Shown in pieces: positions 28,690 through 37,444 of a DNA stretch of 64,000 bases (position 1 is the first letter of the stretch; every line of letters starts with the position of its first letter). The position numbers and the translations under genes are program-made. The stretch spans positions 104,474 through 168,473 of the forward strand of contig JARGPC010000002.1 of the NCBI GenBank assembly GCA_029212885.1, given 5' to 3'. Below the pieces are notes generated by a model. That model ran no database searches. It was not told where the DNA came from and was given only the letters and a program-made list of their open reading frames with translations. Source of the stretch: Coxiellaceae bacterium. Its GTDB lineage: Bacteria > Pseudomonadota > Gammaproteobacteria > Coxiellales > Coxiellaceae.

Positions 28690-29127
28690 ATGACTTCATC
28701 TTATGCATGGTTGGTGTGGGCTTTGCTGTCATTGCTCACGTATTCATTTTGGGGTGTATTTAATACACTCGCAGCGCGCCACATCAGTGCAAACTCTGTT
28801 TTATTTTGCTCAGCGGTTGGTTATTTTATTGTCGGCTTAGTGGCGTTAGCTTTTATTGGATTCAAGCCGAGCTTAAGTGTGCACAGTTTAACTAATCGTG
28901 GTGTGTTGTATGGATTGCTCGTTGGATTGGCAACGGGTTTGGGTGGTTTGTTTTTATTGATTTCCTTGCATCGCGGTGGTAGTGCTAGCATAGTGGTGCC
29001 ATTGACATCGATTTACCCATTAGCTACTGTGCTATTTAATCTGGTTTTTTTACACGATGTAATAACGGTGAAGCAGGGTGTGGGAATTCTATTTACGGTA
29101 ATTGGAGTTACCTTATTATCAGTGTAA
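28690..29127 (+). CDS. Single-domain EamA/DMT-family membrane protein
   Basis: A 145-residue protein with five hydrophobic segments, corresponding to one half of a typical 10-span drug/metabolite transporter. The end [33 protein letters not shown] is characteristic in its pattern of EamA repeats. Such half-size proteins probably work as dimers. It precedes the GMC oxidoreductase gene by 25 nt. Confidence 0.82.
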   Translation: MTSSYAWLVWALLSLLTYSFWGVFNTLAARHISANSVLFCSAVGYFIVGLVALAFIGFKPSLSVHSLTNRGVLYGLLVGLATGLGGLFLLISLHRGGSASIVVPLTSIYPLATVLFNLVFLHDVITVKQGVGILFTVIGVTLLSV

Positions 29128-29152
29128 GTTTGAAAGAGGGAGCGTTTTAAGC

Positions 29153-30841
29153 ATGCAATCAAGTTACGATTATATTATTGTCGGTGCCGGTTCAGCGGGC
29201 TGTGTATTAGCTAACCGATTAACCAGTTCTGGTAAGTACCGTGTGTTACTTATTGAAGCCGGCGGTAGCGATAAAAGTGTTTATATTAAAATGCCAGCAG
29301 CTTTGTCTTATCCAATGAATATGGATAAATATAATTGGGGTTATGAATCACAACCAGAGCCTTACTTAAACAATCGTGTATTAATTTGCCCGCGCGGTAA
29401 AGTGCTGGGCGGTACCTCATCAATCAACGGCATGGTATATGTGCGTGGTAATGCGGGTGACTTCGATCAGTGGCAACAATTAGGTGCAACTGGTTGGGGT
29501 TATCGTGATTGTTTGCCGTATTTTAAGCGTGCAGAAAAGTGGCAAGGCGGCAGTGATGATTACCGTGGAGGGCATGGTCCATTGGTAACGTGCGGTGGTA
29601 ACAACATGCGGGCGAATCCTCTATATGCAGCATTTATTGAAGCGGGAAAACAAGCGGGTTATCCGGTGACTGATGACTATAACGGTTATCAACAAGAAGG
29701 GTTTGGGCCAATGCACATGACCGTAAAAAACGGTGTGCGCTGTTCAACTTATATGGCCTATTTAGCTCCTGTGATGCATCGTCGTAACTTGACGGTGGTG
29801 AAGCATGCGTTAGTTAAAAAGGTTGTGATAAAAGACAAGGTGGCTACCGGAGTAGAGTTTATTTATCAAGGGCGACACCAAAAGGTGCGTGCAAATAAAG
29901 AAGTTATTTTATCGGCGGGCGCGATAGCTTCACCGATGCTACTGCAGTTATCAGGCATAGGGCCAGCACATATATTGCAAGCCGCGGCTGTGCAGATACA
30001 GCACGATTTACCAGGCGTAGGTGAAAATTTACAGGATCATATTGAAGTGTATTTTCAGTATCGCTGTAAGCAGCCGATCACCCTGAACGATAAGTTTGAT
30101 TGGTATAATAAAGCTAAAATTGGATTGAAATGGTTGCTATTCAGAAAAGGTTTGGGTGCTACCAATCATTATGAGTCGTGTGCATTTATTAAATCATCAG
30201 ATAAGCGCCAATGGCCGGATATCCAATACCACTTTTTACCCGCTGCAGTGCGCTATGATGGCGGTCAGCCGATTGATGGTCATGGTTTTCAAGTGCATGT
30301 TGGGCCGAATAAACCACTTAGTCGGGGACGTCTTCATATTTATTCAAATGATATGCGTGCCAAGCCTTTTATCTTGTTTAATTATTTTCAACAAGAAGAA
30401 GACCGAAAAGCATGGCGTGCCTGTATTCGTAAAACACGCCATGTGATGGGGCAAGCAGCAATGGATGCCTTTCGTGGTGATGTGGTGCAACCTGCTGATG
30501 ATATACAATCGGATGACGCGATTGACCAGTGGGTGCAGGCCAATGCTGAAAGTGCGTTTCATCCTTGTGGCACGTGTAAGATGGGTGCAGACGATGACCC
30601 AATGACGGTAGTTAATTCGCAGTGTCAGGTCAAAGGCATACAAGGTTTACGTGTGGTTGATGCGTCCATTTTTCCGACCATTACCAATGGCAACCTTAAT
30701 GCACCGACTATCATGGTTGCTGAAAAAGCAGCGGACTTAATATTAAATAAAACCCCGTTATCCCCATCCACTGCAGCCGTATATTCTTGGCAGGATGTCA
30801 ACGCGCAACAACAGCATGATGTGGCTGAGCAGCTGGTGTAG
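29153..30841 (+). CDS. GMC-family FAD oxidoreductase (choline dehydrogenase-like)
   Basis: A 562-residue flavoprotein oxidising an alcohol. It has the FAD-binding start [17 protein letters not shown], the GMC signatures [18 protein letters not shown] and [15 protein letters not shown], and the active-site region [10 protein letters not shown] with the later conserved asparagine in [10 protein letters not shown]. The start is set at ATG 29153, with GAGGGAG 11 nt upstream. Related enzymes act on choline, long-chain or aromatic alcohols; the substrate is undetermined. It converges on the orphan operon at 30850. Confidence 0.9.
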   Translation: MQSSYDYIIVGAGSAGCVLANRLTSSGKYRVLLIEAGGSDKSVYIKMPAALSYPMNMDKYNWGYESQPEPYLNNRVLICPRGKVLGGTSSINGMVYVRGNAGDFDQWQQLGATGWGYRDCLPYFKRAEKWQGGSDDYRGGHGPLVTCGGNNMRANPLYAAFIEAGKQAGYPVTDDYNGYQQEGFGPMHMTVKNGVRCSTYMAYLAPVMHRRNLTVVKHALVKKVVIKDKVATGVEFIYQGRHQKVRANKEVILSAGAIASPMLLQLSGIGPAHILQAAAVQIQHDLPGVGENLQDHIEVYFQYRCKQPITLNDKFDWYNKAKIGLKWLLFRKGLGATNHYESCAFIKSSDKRQWPDIQYHFLPAAVRYDGGQPIDGHGFQVHVGPNKPLSRGRLHIYSNDMRAKPFILFNYFQQEEDRKAWRACIRKTRHVMGQAAMDAFRGDVVQPADDIQSDDAIDQWVQANAESAFHPCGTCKMGADDDPMTVVNSQCQVKGIQGLRVVDASIFPTITNGNLNAPTIMVAEKAADLILNKTPLSPSTAAVYSWQDVNAQQQHDVAEQLV

Positions 30842-30849
30842 GTTGTTAT

Positions 30850-32100
30850 TTATGTGCCACCACGGCTGGCTGGAACTAAGATGCGTGTATCAACTTCATC
30901 TTCATCAGCGTCGGCAAGCAATCCCGCGCCAGCTACTGCTGGTTGCGGTGCCGCCGGTGGAGCAGCGTAAAAACTGAGGCGCACCATGGCGGGAGCAATG
31001 CCGGCAACGGCATCAGTATCAACAGCTTCATCACCATCGACTTTGGTTTCACCGCTATCGGCACTTGCTGCTGCGCCACCAGTACCTGCTTCAGCGAGTG
31101 ATGCGCGTAGCGCTAAGTTATCGATCATATCGTGAAGCGTCACTAGCATGCCTCGAACAAAACCATCATCACAACATTCAGCTAATGTGCGTGCAGTGAG
31201 TAAACGCTGCATAGAAAAGTGTGTAAAGCTTATTATGCGTGGTAACGTGGTGTCGCTGGCTTCTTCAGCTGCATGATAAGCGGCTATTAACTGCTGCGCT
31301 AACACAACATATTGCGCTTCTAATAGCTCACAGCCACTCAGTATGGTTTTCGCAGTATCGAGTTTCTTTTCAGTGTCAGTGAATTTTTCACCAGGTTTGG
31401 GTAGTTTGCTTTTGCTTCTTTCTGCCGTTTGTTTATCGGTATAATGTTTAACTACTTCAAGTAATCTTTTGTGCAGGTCGCGCAAGGTTATTAATGCTTC
31501 GCGTACTTCGCGAATATCAAACACCTGGCCTGTGGCGGGCACTGGTACATCAAATAGGTGAGCAAATTGACTGCAGGCGAATATGGCGTCATCGCTAGGG
31601 TCTGGAAGTAAGCTATGAAACGTCCTCTCTAGCGCCATATATAAGAGGTAGTGTATCTTGTCGGATTCTGTATTGTAGTGATGAAAGTGGAATCGATCGC
31701 GCATATCTCTTGTCCAATGAAATGAATCATCTTCAATGTCAATATTTCTGCACCATTCACTTTTAAATACTCTTCTATGTACCAGCTTAAATGTGGGTTT
31801 GTCTTGCAGTGAAAAAATATCGAATAGGCCTAGCTTGGTGGTATGCAGTAAGGCTTCAATGTTGGTTTTATCCGTTAGATCTCGAGCGAAATTAAATTTT
31901 TCGGCTTGCCATAATAATTGAGCTAATCGTGTCACTTGGCCGTGGGTGTTAGTAATCGTTCTTGTACGTAAGTTTGTGTTCAGGGTAACAGTTGTGCTGG
32001 CATTGATAAAATCAAGAATAGGCTTGTCGGCGCTTCTAATATCGGCTGATTCTCTAACAGTTTTTTTGAAATCTAAAAAATTAAAGTTAACTGGTCGCAT
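30850..32100 (-). CDS. Orphan protein, paralog of the upstream gene
   Basis: A 416-residue, mainly helical soluble protein of no recognised family. It shares with the upstream gene the pattern IFACSQFAH ... VPATGQ ... REALITLRDLH ... EAQYVVLAQQL, aligned over about 150 residues. The C-terminal 80 residues are low-complexity (Ala, Gly, Asp) with an acidic stretch and end in Gly-Thr. AGAGGA lies 8 nt before the ATG. It is the last gene of a three-gene orphan operon. No signal peptide; effector status is only a guess. Confidence 0.7.
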   Translation of the reverse strand: MRPVNFNFLDFKKTVRESADIRSADKPILDFINASTTVTLNTNLRTRTITNTHGQVTRLAQLLWQAEKFNFARDLTDKTNIEALLHTTKLGLFDIFSLQDKPTFKLVHRRVFKSEWCRNIDIEDDSFHWTRDMRDRFHFHHYNTESDKIHYLLYMALERTFHSLLPDPSDDAIFACSQFAHLFDVPVPATGQVFDIREVREALITLRDLHKRLLEVVKHYTDKQTAERSKSKLPKPGEKFTDTEKKLDTAKTILSGCELLEAQYVVLAQQLIAAYHAAEEASDTTLPRIISFTHFSMQRLLTARTLAECCDDGFVRGMLVTLHDMIDNLALRASLAEAGTGGAAASADSGETKVDGDEAVDTDAVAGIAPAMVRLSFYAAPPAAPQPAVAGAGLLADADEDEVDTRILVPASRGGT

Positions 32101-32123
32101 TACTGTTTCCTCTGTTGATGTGC

Positions 32124-33158
32124 TTAAGTGCCAGGTTTACATTCGGTGGGTGTGTCATCAGTTTTTAATAATGCACTTTCATCATATGGAGCTGCTGCTA
32201 TGGTCAATAGGCTGACATCCACATCGGTGACATCAACTGCTGAAGTAGTAGGCTCTGCCATTAAACCGGCGACAGCTGCTGCAGAACCGTAACCGGTCGT
32301 GCGCAGGGTTGGGGTGGGTTTGAGTGCATCCAGAGCAAATGCAATTGAACTTTCGTAACACCATTCTTCTAGTAAATGATAATCTAATCTGGCCATGGAG
32401 TCTGTGGTGAATCGGATGCTGGGTTTATCACCAATCGTGTTGGCCAATACTATATACTGGGCTAATAACCAGCGGCTACCCTGAAGAATACATCGTAAAA
32501 TAGCGGATTGTTTAACGCTCTTAGCGCCGCCTTTTTTTCTGTAATGTTCTGTGGCGTCTTCTATTTGATTGTGATAAGTGCGTAATTTTACAATGGCTTC
32601 ACGTAGTTCGGTGGCGGTATAGGCTTTACCAATCGCCGGCACTGTGGTTTTTATGTTTCGGTGATGAGCGTGTTGTATGCAAGCAAATAAACCATTAAGC
32701 ACTTTTTTAACTTCTGGTGATAGGTTGATGCCGAGTTTAAGCAATACCTTTTCTACCAGCAGTCCTCGCAGTGACAAATTGAAATGACGGCCACGATCCT
32801 TGTCAGAAAAAAGGCTTTCATCATATACGCTAACAAAGTAATCCAGGCTTCTACGGTCTATGTTTCGAAATAATTGACCACCTAATTTTTTTTTGTAGAG
32901 ATCAAGCGTTGGAGGGCTGTCGGCAAAGCAGTGATCAGCAACGATTAAATAGGCCATGATTTGAGTGTTGGGAAGTGTGTTGTCATGGCTTAATACACGG
33001 GCAAGTTGGTTGAGACGACCATCAGTATTATTCATTTCACAGCGTGCGCCGTCATGCCAGCCTTCACCGCGTGCCGCAATGATGTCTGTTATTACTGCAC
33101 TGGGTTCGAAATCACGTTGACCGCCCGCTACGCGGTCTTTAAAGTCATTCGCTAGCAT
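32124..33158 (-). CDS. Orphan protein, paralog of the downstream gene
   Basis: A 344-residue soluble, mostly helical protein. Its core LFACIQHAH ... VPAIGK ... REAIVKLRTYH ... LLAQYIVLANTI matches the 416-residue neighbour. ATG 33158 comes one base after the upstream TAA and aligns with the paralog start (LANDFKDRV against FLDFKKTV); an ATG 27 codons earlier would overlap the upstream gene. The C-terminal 60 residues are low-complexity and end in Gly-Thr. Function unknown. Confidence 0.68.
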   Translation of the reverse strand: MLANDFKDRVAGGQRDFEPSAVITDIIAARGEGWHDGARCEMNNTDGRLNQLARVLSHDNTLPNTQIMAYLIVADHCFADSPPTLDLYKKKLGGQLFRNIDRRSLDYFVSVYDESLFSDKDRGRHFNLSLRGLLVEKVLLKLGINLSPEVKKVLNGLFACIQHAHHRNIKTTVPAIGKAYTATELREAIVKLRTYHNQIEDATEHYRKKGGAKSVKQSAILRCILQGSRWLLAQYIVLANTIGDKPSIRFTTDSMARLDYHLLEEWCYESSIAFALDALKPTPTLRTTGYGSAAAVAGLMAEPTTSAVDVTDVDVSLLTIAAAPYDESALLKTDDTPTECKPGT

Positions 33159-33159
33159 C

Positions 33160-33600
33160 TTATAGGCTGCGCGAAGATGCCGTTGATGCCATTGATGTTG
33201 AGTCAGTGGCTGTAACGCTATGTGCTCGCTGCTGGCCATATAAGCGAAATGGATTATTTGAGGTCGGTAAGTGTAATGCCTCTAATGTAGCATCACCAAG
33301 TTGTCGACTAAGCTTATTGGTTTCTTCAGTGCTTCGTGTTGATGGATAATGTGTTAAAAATGCATCTTTTATTAGGGCAACTAATTGAGCTTGAGCTGAG
33401 TTGCTGCTTTTAAAGTCTTTGGCTGTTGAGATTTGTTTGACTAGCTTGGCGATATTTACGTAAAGACCGGTTGTATTTTTAGCAAAAACAAACTGGTCTT
33501 TTTCTGACTCAAAACGCAGTAAATCTTCTGACTGATTAAGTCGGCTGATGTCTTTCTCTGTAGCGGTGACGCACTGTTTAATAAAGCTATTTAATTTCAT
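33160..33600 (-). CDS. Orphan protein, first gene of the three-gene operon
   Basis: A 146-residue protein, largely helical, with a Ser/Thr-rich C-terminus (ATDSTSMASTASSRSL). A GGGAAGAGAG tract lies 6 nt before the ATG. Its stop is separated by one base from the preferred start of the next gene, which suggests coupled translation. No family recognised and no similarity to its two neighbours seen by eye. Confidence 0.6.
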   Translation of the reverse strand: MKLNSFIKQCVTATEKDISRLNQSEDLLRFESEKDQFVFAKNTTGLYVNIAKLVKQISTAKDFKSSNSAQAQLVALIKDAFLTHYPSTRSTEETNKLSRQLGDATLEALHLPTSNNPFRLYGQQRAHSVTATDSTSMASTASSRSL

Positions 33601-33636
33601 GATATTCTCTCTTCCCCATGTGTCTATTATGTGCGC

Positions 33637-33665
33637 ATATTATAGTACTGAGGCCTTGGGATCAA
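33637..33665 (-). promoter_or_regulatory. Sigma-70-type promoter of the orphan operon
   Basis: On the minus strand TTGATC (33665-33660) is 17 bp from TAATAT (33642-33637), or 15 bp from the overlapping TATAAT. It lies about 37 bp before the start codon. It has no PmrA-like half-sites. Confidence 0.55.
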
Positions 33666-33931
33666 GCCCTAGGGCATTGTTTATTATGGCGAAACGATCG
33701 CTGTGTAACTTGCGTACTCTTTGTTGGTGTTGTTGTTTTGTGCTGGTGTTATGTTGCTTTGATACTAAAGATATAGAAGCATATAACTCATTGATTTAAG
33801 CACTTGTTAACATTGGATAATCTTAACCAAAGTGGTCGGTTGAGTAACCTAGTCCCTGAGAAGCCGATATCGCCTGGTGACAATGTTTGGCCTGTGTTAG
33901 ACTGCAGTAAATGTCAAAATGGAACGAATAA
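33666..33931. other. Intergenic region without a recognised gene
   Basis: Part of a 331-bp gap between divergent genes. A 37-codon frame with a Cys-rich hydrophobic middle is present on the plus strand but has no convincing ribosome binding site. A short resemblance to the 5' half of 6S RNA (CCCTGAG...CCGATAT) at 33852-33874 has no room for a 3' half. GGAACG 7 nt before the desaturase start is the only weak ribosome-binding signal. Confidence 0.5.
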
Positions 33932-35122
33932 ATGAGTCTTTTAAAACGAATCAATTGGGTCAATCTTATCTTTTTATCATTGGTACCGCTCGTCGGCATA
34001 GCTGGAACGATTTGGTTAGCGGTTGACCACCAAATGCATTGGCAAACGTGGACCATGGCTGGAATTTACACTTATATCAGTGGTGTAGCGATTACAGCTG
34101 GTTATCACCGCTTGTTTTCTCATAAAGCTTATAAAGGTAACTGGATTGTTCGATTTATTGCCGCATTAATGGGTGGCTCAGTATTTCAAGGCAGTGTATT
34201 AGAATGGTGTACTGATCACCGTAATCATCACTTATATACCGATACAGACCGTGACCCCTACAGCATTAATAAAGGTTTTTGGCATGCGCATATGGGCTGG
34301 TTATTCGTATTAGATAACGAAAAGCGTGATTTTAGTAATGTTGAAGATTTAAAATCTGATCGCATGTTGTCCATTATGCATACATTTTATGTGCCTATTG
34401 CGGTTGTGACTGGCTTTGTATTGCCAATGGTTATCGCTGGTGTATTTTGGGGTGACTGGTTAGGTGGCTTGATTATTGGTGGCGCTTTACGTATCGCATT
34501 TAATGAACAAGTGACATTCTGCATTAACTCGATTTGCCATGTGTTTGGTAAGAAGACCTACTCTGATAAGCAAACTGCTTGTGACAACTGGATTACAGCT
34601 TTAGTGACTTATGGTGAAGGATTTCATAACTTCCATCATCAGTTCCCATTAGATTACCGTAACGGTGTTCGTTTTTTCCATTACGATCCAGCTAAGTGGT
34701 TAATTCGTGCTATGCAGTGGATGGGTTGTGCTAAAGATTTAAGACGTGTTAGTGACCAAAAGATTATTCAATATCGTATGCGCCAAGAAGAAAGTCGCTT
34801 ATTGGCTTCAAAGGCTGCACAGAGTTCTTCATTTATGGAGCAACTCAGTGAATTGGTTTTGCCATTAAAAGATAAAGTGATAGAAGTTAGTAAGAACATC
34901 GAAGACTTAGAAAAACAGTTAGCTGATGTAACTACAAAATATAAGCAATTAAAAAAAGCATCAATTGATTACACCAAAGATAAAGTTGATGAGTATAAAA
35001 TCTCTATTGCTGATTATCATCAGCGTATTAAGCAAGCTAATAAAGAGCTTAAACATACGTTGAATTTATGGTCGCATATGATAAAGACCTATAACCTGAA
35101 ACGTATTCCGGTTACTTCTTAA
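33932..35122 (+). CDS. Acyl-CoA/fatty-acid desaturase with C-terminal coiled coil
   Basis: Membrane di-iron desaturase of the delta-9 type that puts a double bond into saturated acyl chains. The 396-residue product has the three histidine boxes HRLFSH, HRNHH and HNFHH and four hydrophobic segments. After about residue 285 comes an extension of some 110 residues predicted to be coiled coil (heptads in SKNIEDLEKQLADVTTKYKQ and beyond), unusual for bacterial desaturases, which normally end soon after the third box. The role of the tail is unknown. Monocistronic. Confidence 0.9.
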   Translation: MSLLKRINWVNLIFLSLVPLVGIAGTIWLAVDHQMHWQTWTMAGIYTYISGVAITAGYHRLFSHKAYKGNWIVRFIAALMGGSVFQGSVLEWCTDHRNHHLYTDTDRDPYSINKGFWHAHMGWLFVLDNEKRDFSNVEDLKSDRMLSIMHTFYVPIAVVTGFVLPMVIAGVFWGDWLGGLIIGGALRIAFNEQVTFCINSICHVFGKKTYSDKQTACDNWITALVTYGEGFHNFHHQFPLDYRNGVRFFHYDPAKWLIRAMQWMGCAKDLRRVSDQKIIQYRMRQEESRLLASKAAQSSSFMEQLSELVLPLKDKVIEVSKNIEDLEKQLADVTTKYKQLKKASIDYTKDKVDEYKISIADYHQRIKQANKELKHTLNLWSHMIKTYNLKRIPVTS

Positions 35123-35130
35123 TTGTCATT

Positions 35131-35203
35131 GTCATCCCAGGTATCCCGGGTGTGTCATCCCGGACCCGGAGTATGTCATCCCGGACCCCGATCCGGGATC
35201 CAG
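35131..35203. repeat. GTCATCCCGG palindromic element with iterated left arm
   Basis: Three GTCATCCC copies start at 35131, 35154 and 35175, periods of 23 and 21 bp. Only the last continues into the complete hairpin with GATCCGGGATCCAG. The layout parallels the elements at 7233 and 53600. Confidence 0.85.
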
Positions 35204-35319
35204 TCAAACAGCCTTACAACGTAAGCCTATTAGGGATACCTGTTCTCGCGAGCAGACATCCCGATCTTAGGGGCATTATGGTGTTAGCAGGTACTAATTT
35301 TTGCTGAAATGGCTTAAAC

Positions 35320-35352
35320 ATTAATCATGGCTTAACATCACTGTGATAAATT
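35320..35352 (+). promoter_or_regulatory. PmrA-box-like promoter of the clan-CD-like gene
   Basis: Half-sites ATTAATCAT (35320-35328) and CTTAACATC (35331-35339) have an 11-bp period and are followed after 7 bp by TAAATT (35347-35352). The -10 is weak and overlaps a perfect 14-bp palindrome, TGATAAATTTATCA (35344-35357). A TATCAT at 35353-35358 is an alternative -10. Confidence 0.5.
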
Positions 35353-35371
35353 TATCATAGTTTATGTTGAT

Positions 35372-36364
35372 TTGAGTAAGAGGATGACAGCAACAAAATT
35401 AATAGTTTGTATCGGGGGTGAGCGTCAATTAATAGGCGCGGCTGAGCGTATAAAAAGAAAGTGGTGCAGTAAGCCTGGTCGAGAAGCATCGAGCTGTGAA
35501 ATATTTCAGTTAATGTCACCGGATCCATCGTCTATTCCTGAGCACTTGATGGCATCGTTGAAGAGTCCTCAAAATGAGGTGGCTTTTTTATCACACGGTC
35601 ATCCTGCTATCAATAACGCTTTATTCGCTGAATTTTCTGATAAGCTCGTTCGATTTTCATTGCAATCGATTGCGGATGTTATTGGGTTATTAACCGATAA
35701 AGAATATCTGGGTTCGTTGGGAAAGCCCGCGATCAAAGTGAATTTAATATGTTGTTTGGGTGGTTATAAAAAAGATCGAGAAACCCCTTCAATCGCTGAA
35801 AATTTACAGAGTGCCTTATTGGCGCGTGAGTTAAGAGCGGATATTACTGCACGCAAAACATATGTCAGCATTGAAATGTCTGGAAGAAAAACAACCGTTC
35901 CTATGGTCGATAGAGATCGAATTGTTGCGATGCAAATGAAAATACAAGCTTTAGCTGTGGAAGATAAGGATTCAATAGCAATTTGTCAGCGTGATATTGC
36001 AACAAGTTTGCATGAAGCTCCTAAGGAAATTCATGCGCTAAATAGTAAGGTGGTTGTATCAGCGCGTGAAGATAAAGCTGGAGTGTATCGTATCGAAATG
36101 GATGCTGCCCATGTGGAACCTTCTTTGATACAGAGGGAGCGAAGCAAGAACGCACTGCGCGCCTTCAGTCAGTTATGGGTTAAATACACAGATGGTAAGG
36201 CAGTAACTGAAGAGCAATTAAAGTGTGTAGAAGCAATACGCAATGATATTGCCCAGTGTCGTTTTGACAGCAATGGTGAGATACTTTTAGTGATTGACGT
36301 GCATGAAGAACGCTATGAATCAATTTCAATTGATGCCTTTCTTCTTGCGTTGGGATGGTTTTAA
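35372..36364 (+). CDS. Clan-CD (caspase/C80-like) cysteine peptidase-like protein
   Basis: A 330-residue protein of no named family. It starts with a beta strand (KLIVCIGG). It has a hydrophobic strand ending in His-Gly (VAFLSHGHP, H75) and, about 50 residues later, a hydrophobic strand ending in Cys followed by glycines (VNLICCLGG, C127 or C128). This is the His/Cys layout of clan-CD peptidases such as caspases and the C80 autoprocessing domains of toxins. No signal peptide. Start is TTG 35372 or ATG 35384, neither with a good ribosome binding site. The frame ends abruptly, and a 34-codon continuation lies in the +1 frame. Effector role inferred from the PmrA-like promoter. Confidence 0.65.
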   Translation: MSKRMTATKLIVCIGGERQLIGAAERIKRKWCSKPGREASSCEIFQLMSPDPSSIPEHLMASLKSPQNEVAFLSHGHPAINNALFAEFSDKLVRFSLQSIADVIGLLTDKEYLGSLGKPAIKVNLICCLGGYKKDRETPSIAENLQSALLARELRADITARKTYVSIEMSGRKTTVPMVDRDRIVAMQMKIQALAVEDKDSIAICQRDIATSLHEAPKEIHALNSKVVVSAREDKAGVYRIEMDAAHVEPSLIQRERSKNALRAFSQLWVKYTDGKAVTEEQLKCVEAIRNDIAQCRFDSNGEILLVIDVHEERYESISIDAFLLALGWF

Positions 36365-36458
36365 TGGTTTTCTTGACTGTGCCAAGCGGGAGATAAGCGA
36401 GTTACTTGAGCTGGAAGAATTGGTAGCACCAGCAAGGCCAGAGAGGGGCGGGCGTTAA
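36333..36458 (+). other. Out-of-frame continuation of the preceding gene (possible frameshift)
   Basis: Removing one G from GGG at 36352-36354 would let the preceding gene read through its TAA (36362-36364) and add 34 residues to a stop at 36456-36458. The extra segment begins DGFNGFLDCAKREISELLE and ends in an acidic and Arg/Gly-rich tail, with protein-like composition. It could be an assembly error, a real mutation or a separate overlapping 41-codon frame. Confidence 0.45.
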
Positions 36459-36467
36459 GTTTTTTTT

Positions 36468-37322
36468 TCATAATTGCTTTAAATCGATCTTTAAATTTTC
36501 ATCAACCAGCAGTGCATGATTCGGTGGCACTTCACGCCACGAGTCGGCATATTCACTGAGTGGTTCAGAGGCAACGATAATGGCTTGCGGGTCTTTATCG
36601 TCAAACTCGAGTAATGGATGGCTGCCTTGTGCAGTGATCGGTTTACCTTCGCTGTAATACAGTGATAATTCTTTTTCAGGTTCAGTAGCTGCATAGCGTG
36701 TTGCCATTAGGCGCTCGCCATCGGTTAGTACGGTATTTAGTTTAGATGATTCGCAATTGGCGTATTTGCGTTGCAATCCTAATACTTCTTTAGTGGCGTA
36801 TTGAAATGTTGCAAATGCCTTCTCCAAAAAATCATCTTGTTTAAGTGTTGCATAGTGATTCATCATCAGATTGAACAAATGTTCCGAATCGGTTTGTCCG
36901 CTGATGTTATGGTATATTTCATCTTTTAGTAATCTTCTTAGGTGTCGCTGGATGCTTATGAAGTCATCAATATTACCGTTATGGCAAAATAGATATTGTT
37001 GGTACGAAAAAGGATGGCAGTTACTAAGGAATACATCACCACTTGTTGCGCGACGCACATGACCCATAAAGCACTTTGATAAGATTTTACTCGACATGTT
37101 GTGCAGGTTCTTGTCATTCCAGGCTGGTTGGGTTGATTTAAATTTGGCAGGCATGTTGTCAATCGCATGTTGATACCAGCCAACACCAAAACCATCGGCA
37201 TTAACATCGTGCTCCATTTTTTGTGCATGCAGGCTTTGACTGACTAATGAATTATCAGGGCGAATGATTACATCATATAATAAAGTGGGGACCTTGCCTA
37301 AATACATAACAAATCTGCACAT
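36468..37322 (-). CDS. Class II glutamine amidotransferase (YafJ/EgtC-like)
   Basis: A 284-residue stand-alone Ntn-type amidotransferase. After removal of Met1 the nucleophile is Cys2 (MCRFVMYLG). Also seen are the glutamine-binding segments VNADGFGVGWY, GHVRRATSG and FCHNGNIDDF. Related proteins include E. coli YafJ and EgtC of ergothioneine synthesis; no other egt gene is present here. Substrate unknown. Monocistronic. Confidence 0.88.
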   Translation of the reverse strand: MCRFVMYLGKVPTLLYDVIIRPDNSLVSQSLHAQKMEHDVNADGFGVGWYQHAIDNMPAKFKSTQPAWNDKNLHNMSSKILSKCFMGHVRRATSGDVFLSNCHPFSYQQYLFCHNGNIDDFISIQRHLRRLLKDEIYHNISGQTDSEHLFNLMMNHYATLKQDDFLEKAFATFQYATKEVLGLQRKYANCESSKLNTVLTDGERLMATRYAATEPEKELSLYYSEGKPITAQGSHPLLEFDDKDPQAIIVASEPLSEYADSWREVPPNHALLVDENLKIDLKQL

Positions 37323-37380
37323 GTTCTTTCCTCTTATTTATTCCGGATTCCGGCTCGGAGGTCGTGATGACAGCTGCCTT

Positions 37381-37407
37381 GTCATTCCTGCGAAAGCAGG
37401 AATCCAG
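37381..37407. repeat. Short palindromic element of the GTCATTCCTGCGAAAGCAGGAATCC type
   Basis: A 27-bp hairpin element, a variant of the intergenic family with CCTGC/GCAGG arms in place of CCCGG arms. It lies between two minus-strand genes and is widely seen in proteobacteria. Confidence 0.75.
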
Positions 37408-37444
37408 TCTGCCATTACAAGCTCTGGTCATTATAGCTAATATC

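Noticed and set aside
33689..33799. 37-codon plus-strand frame MAKRSLCNLRTLCWCC... with a Cys-rich hydrophobic centre
   Set aside because: No ribosome binding site at a suitable distance, biased composition due to TG-rich DNA, and no coupling to a neighbour.
33852..33874. Short match to the 5' part of 6S RNA (CCCTGAG...CCGATAT) before the desaturase gene
   Set aside because: A 6S RNA needs about 180 nt with a pairing 3' half. Here the desaturase coding region begins some 60 nt downstream and no complementary partner was seen.
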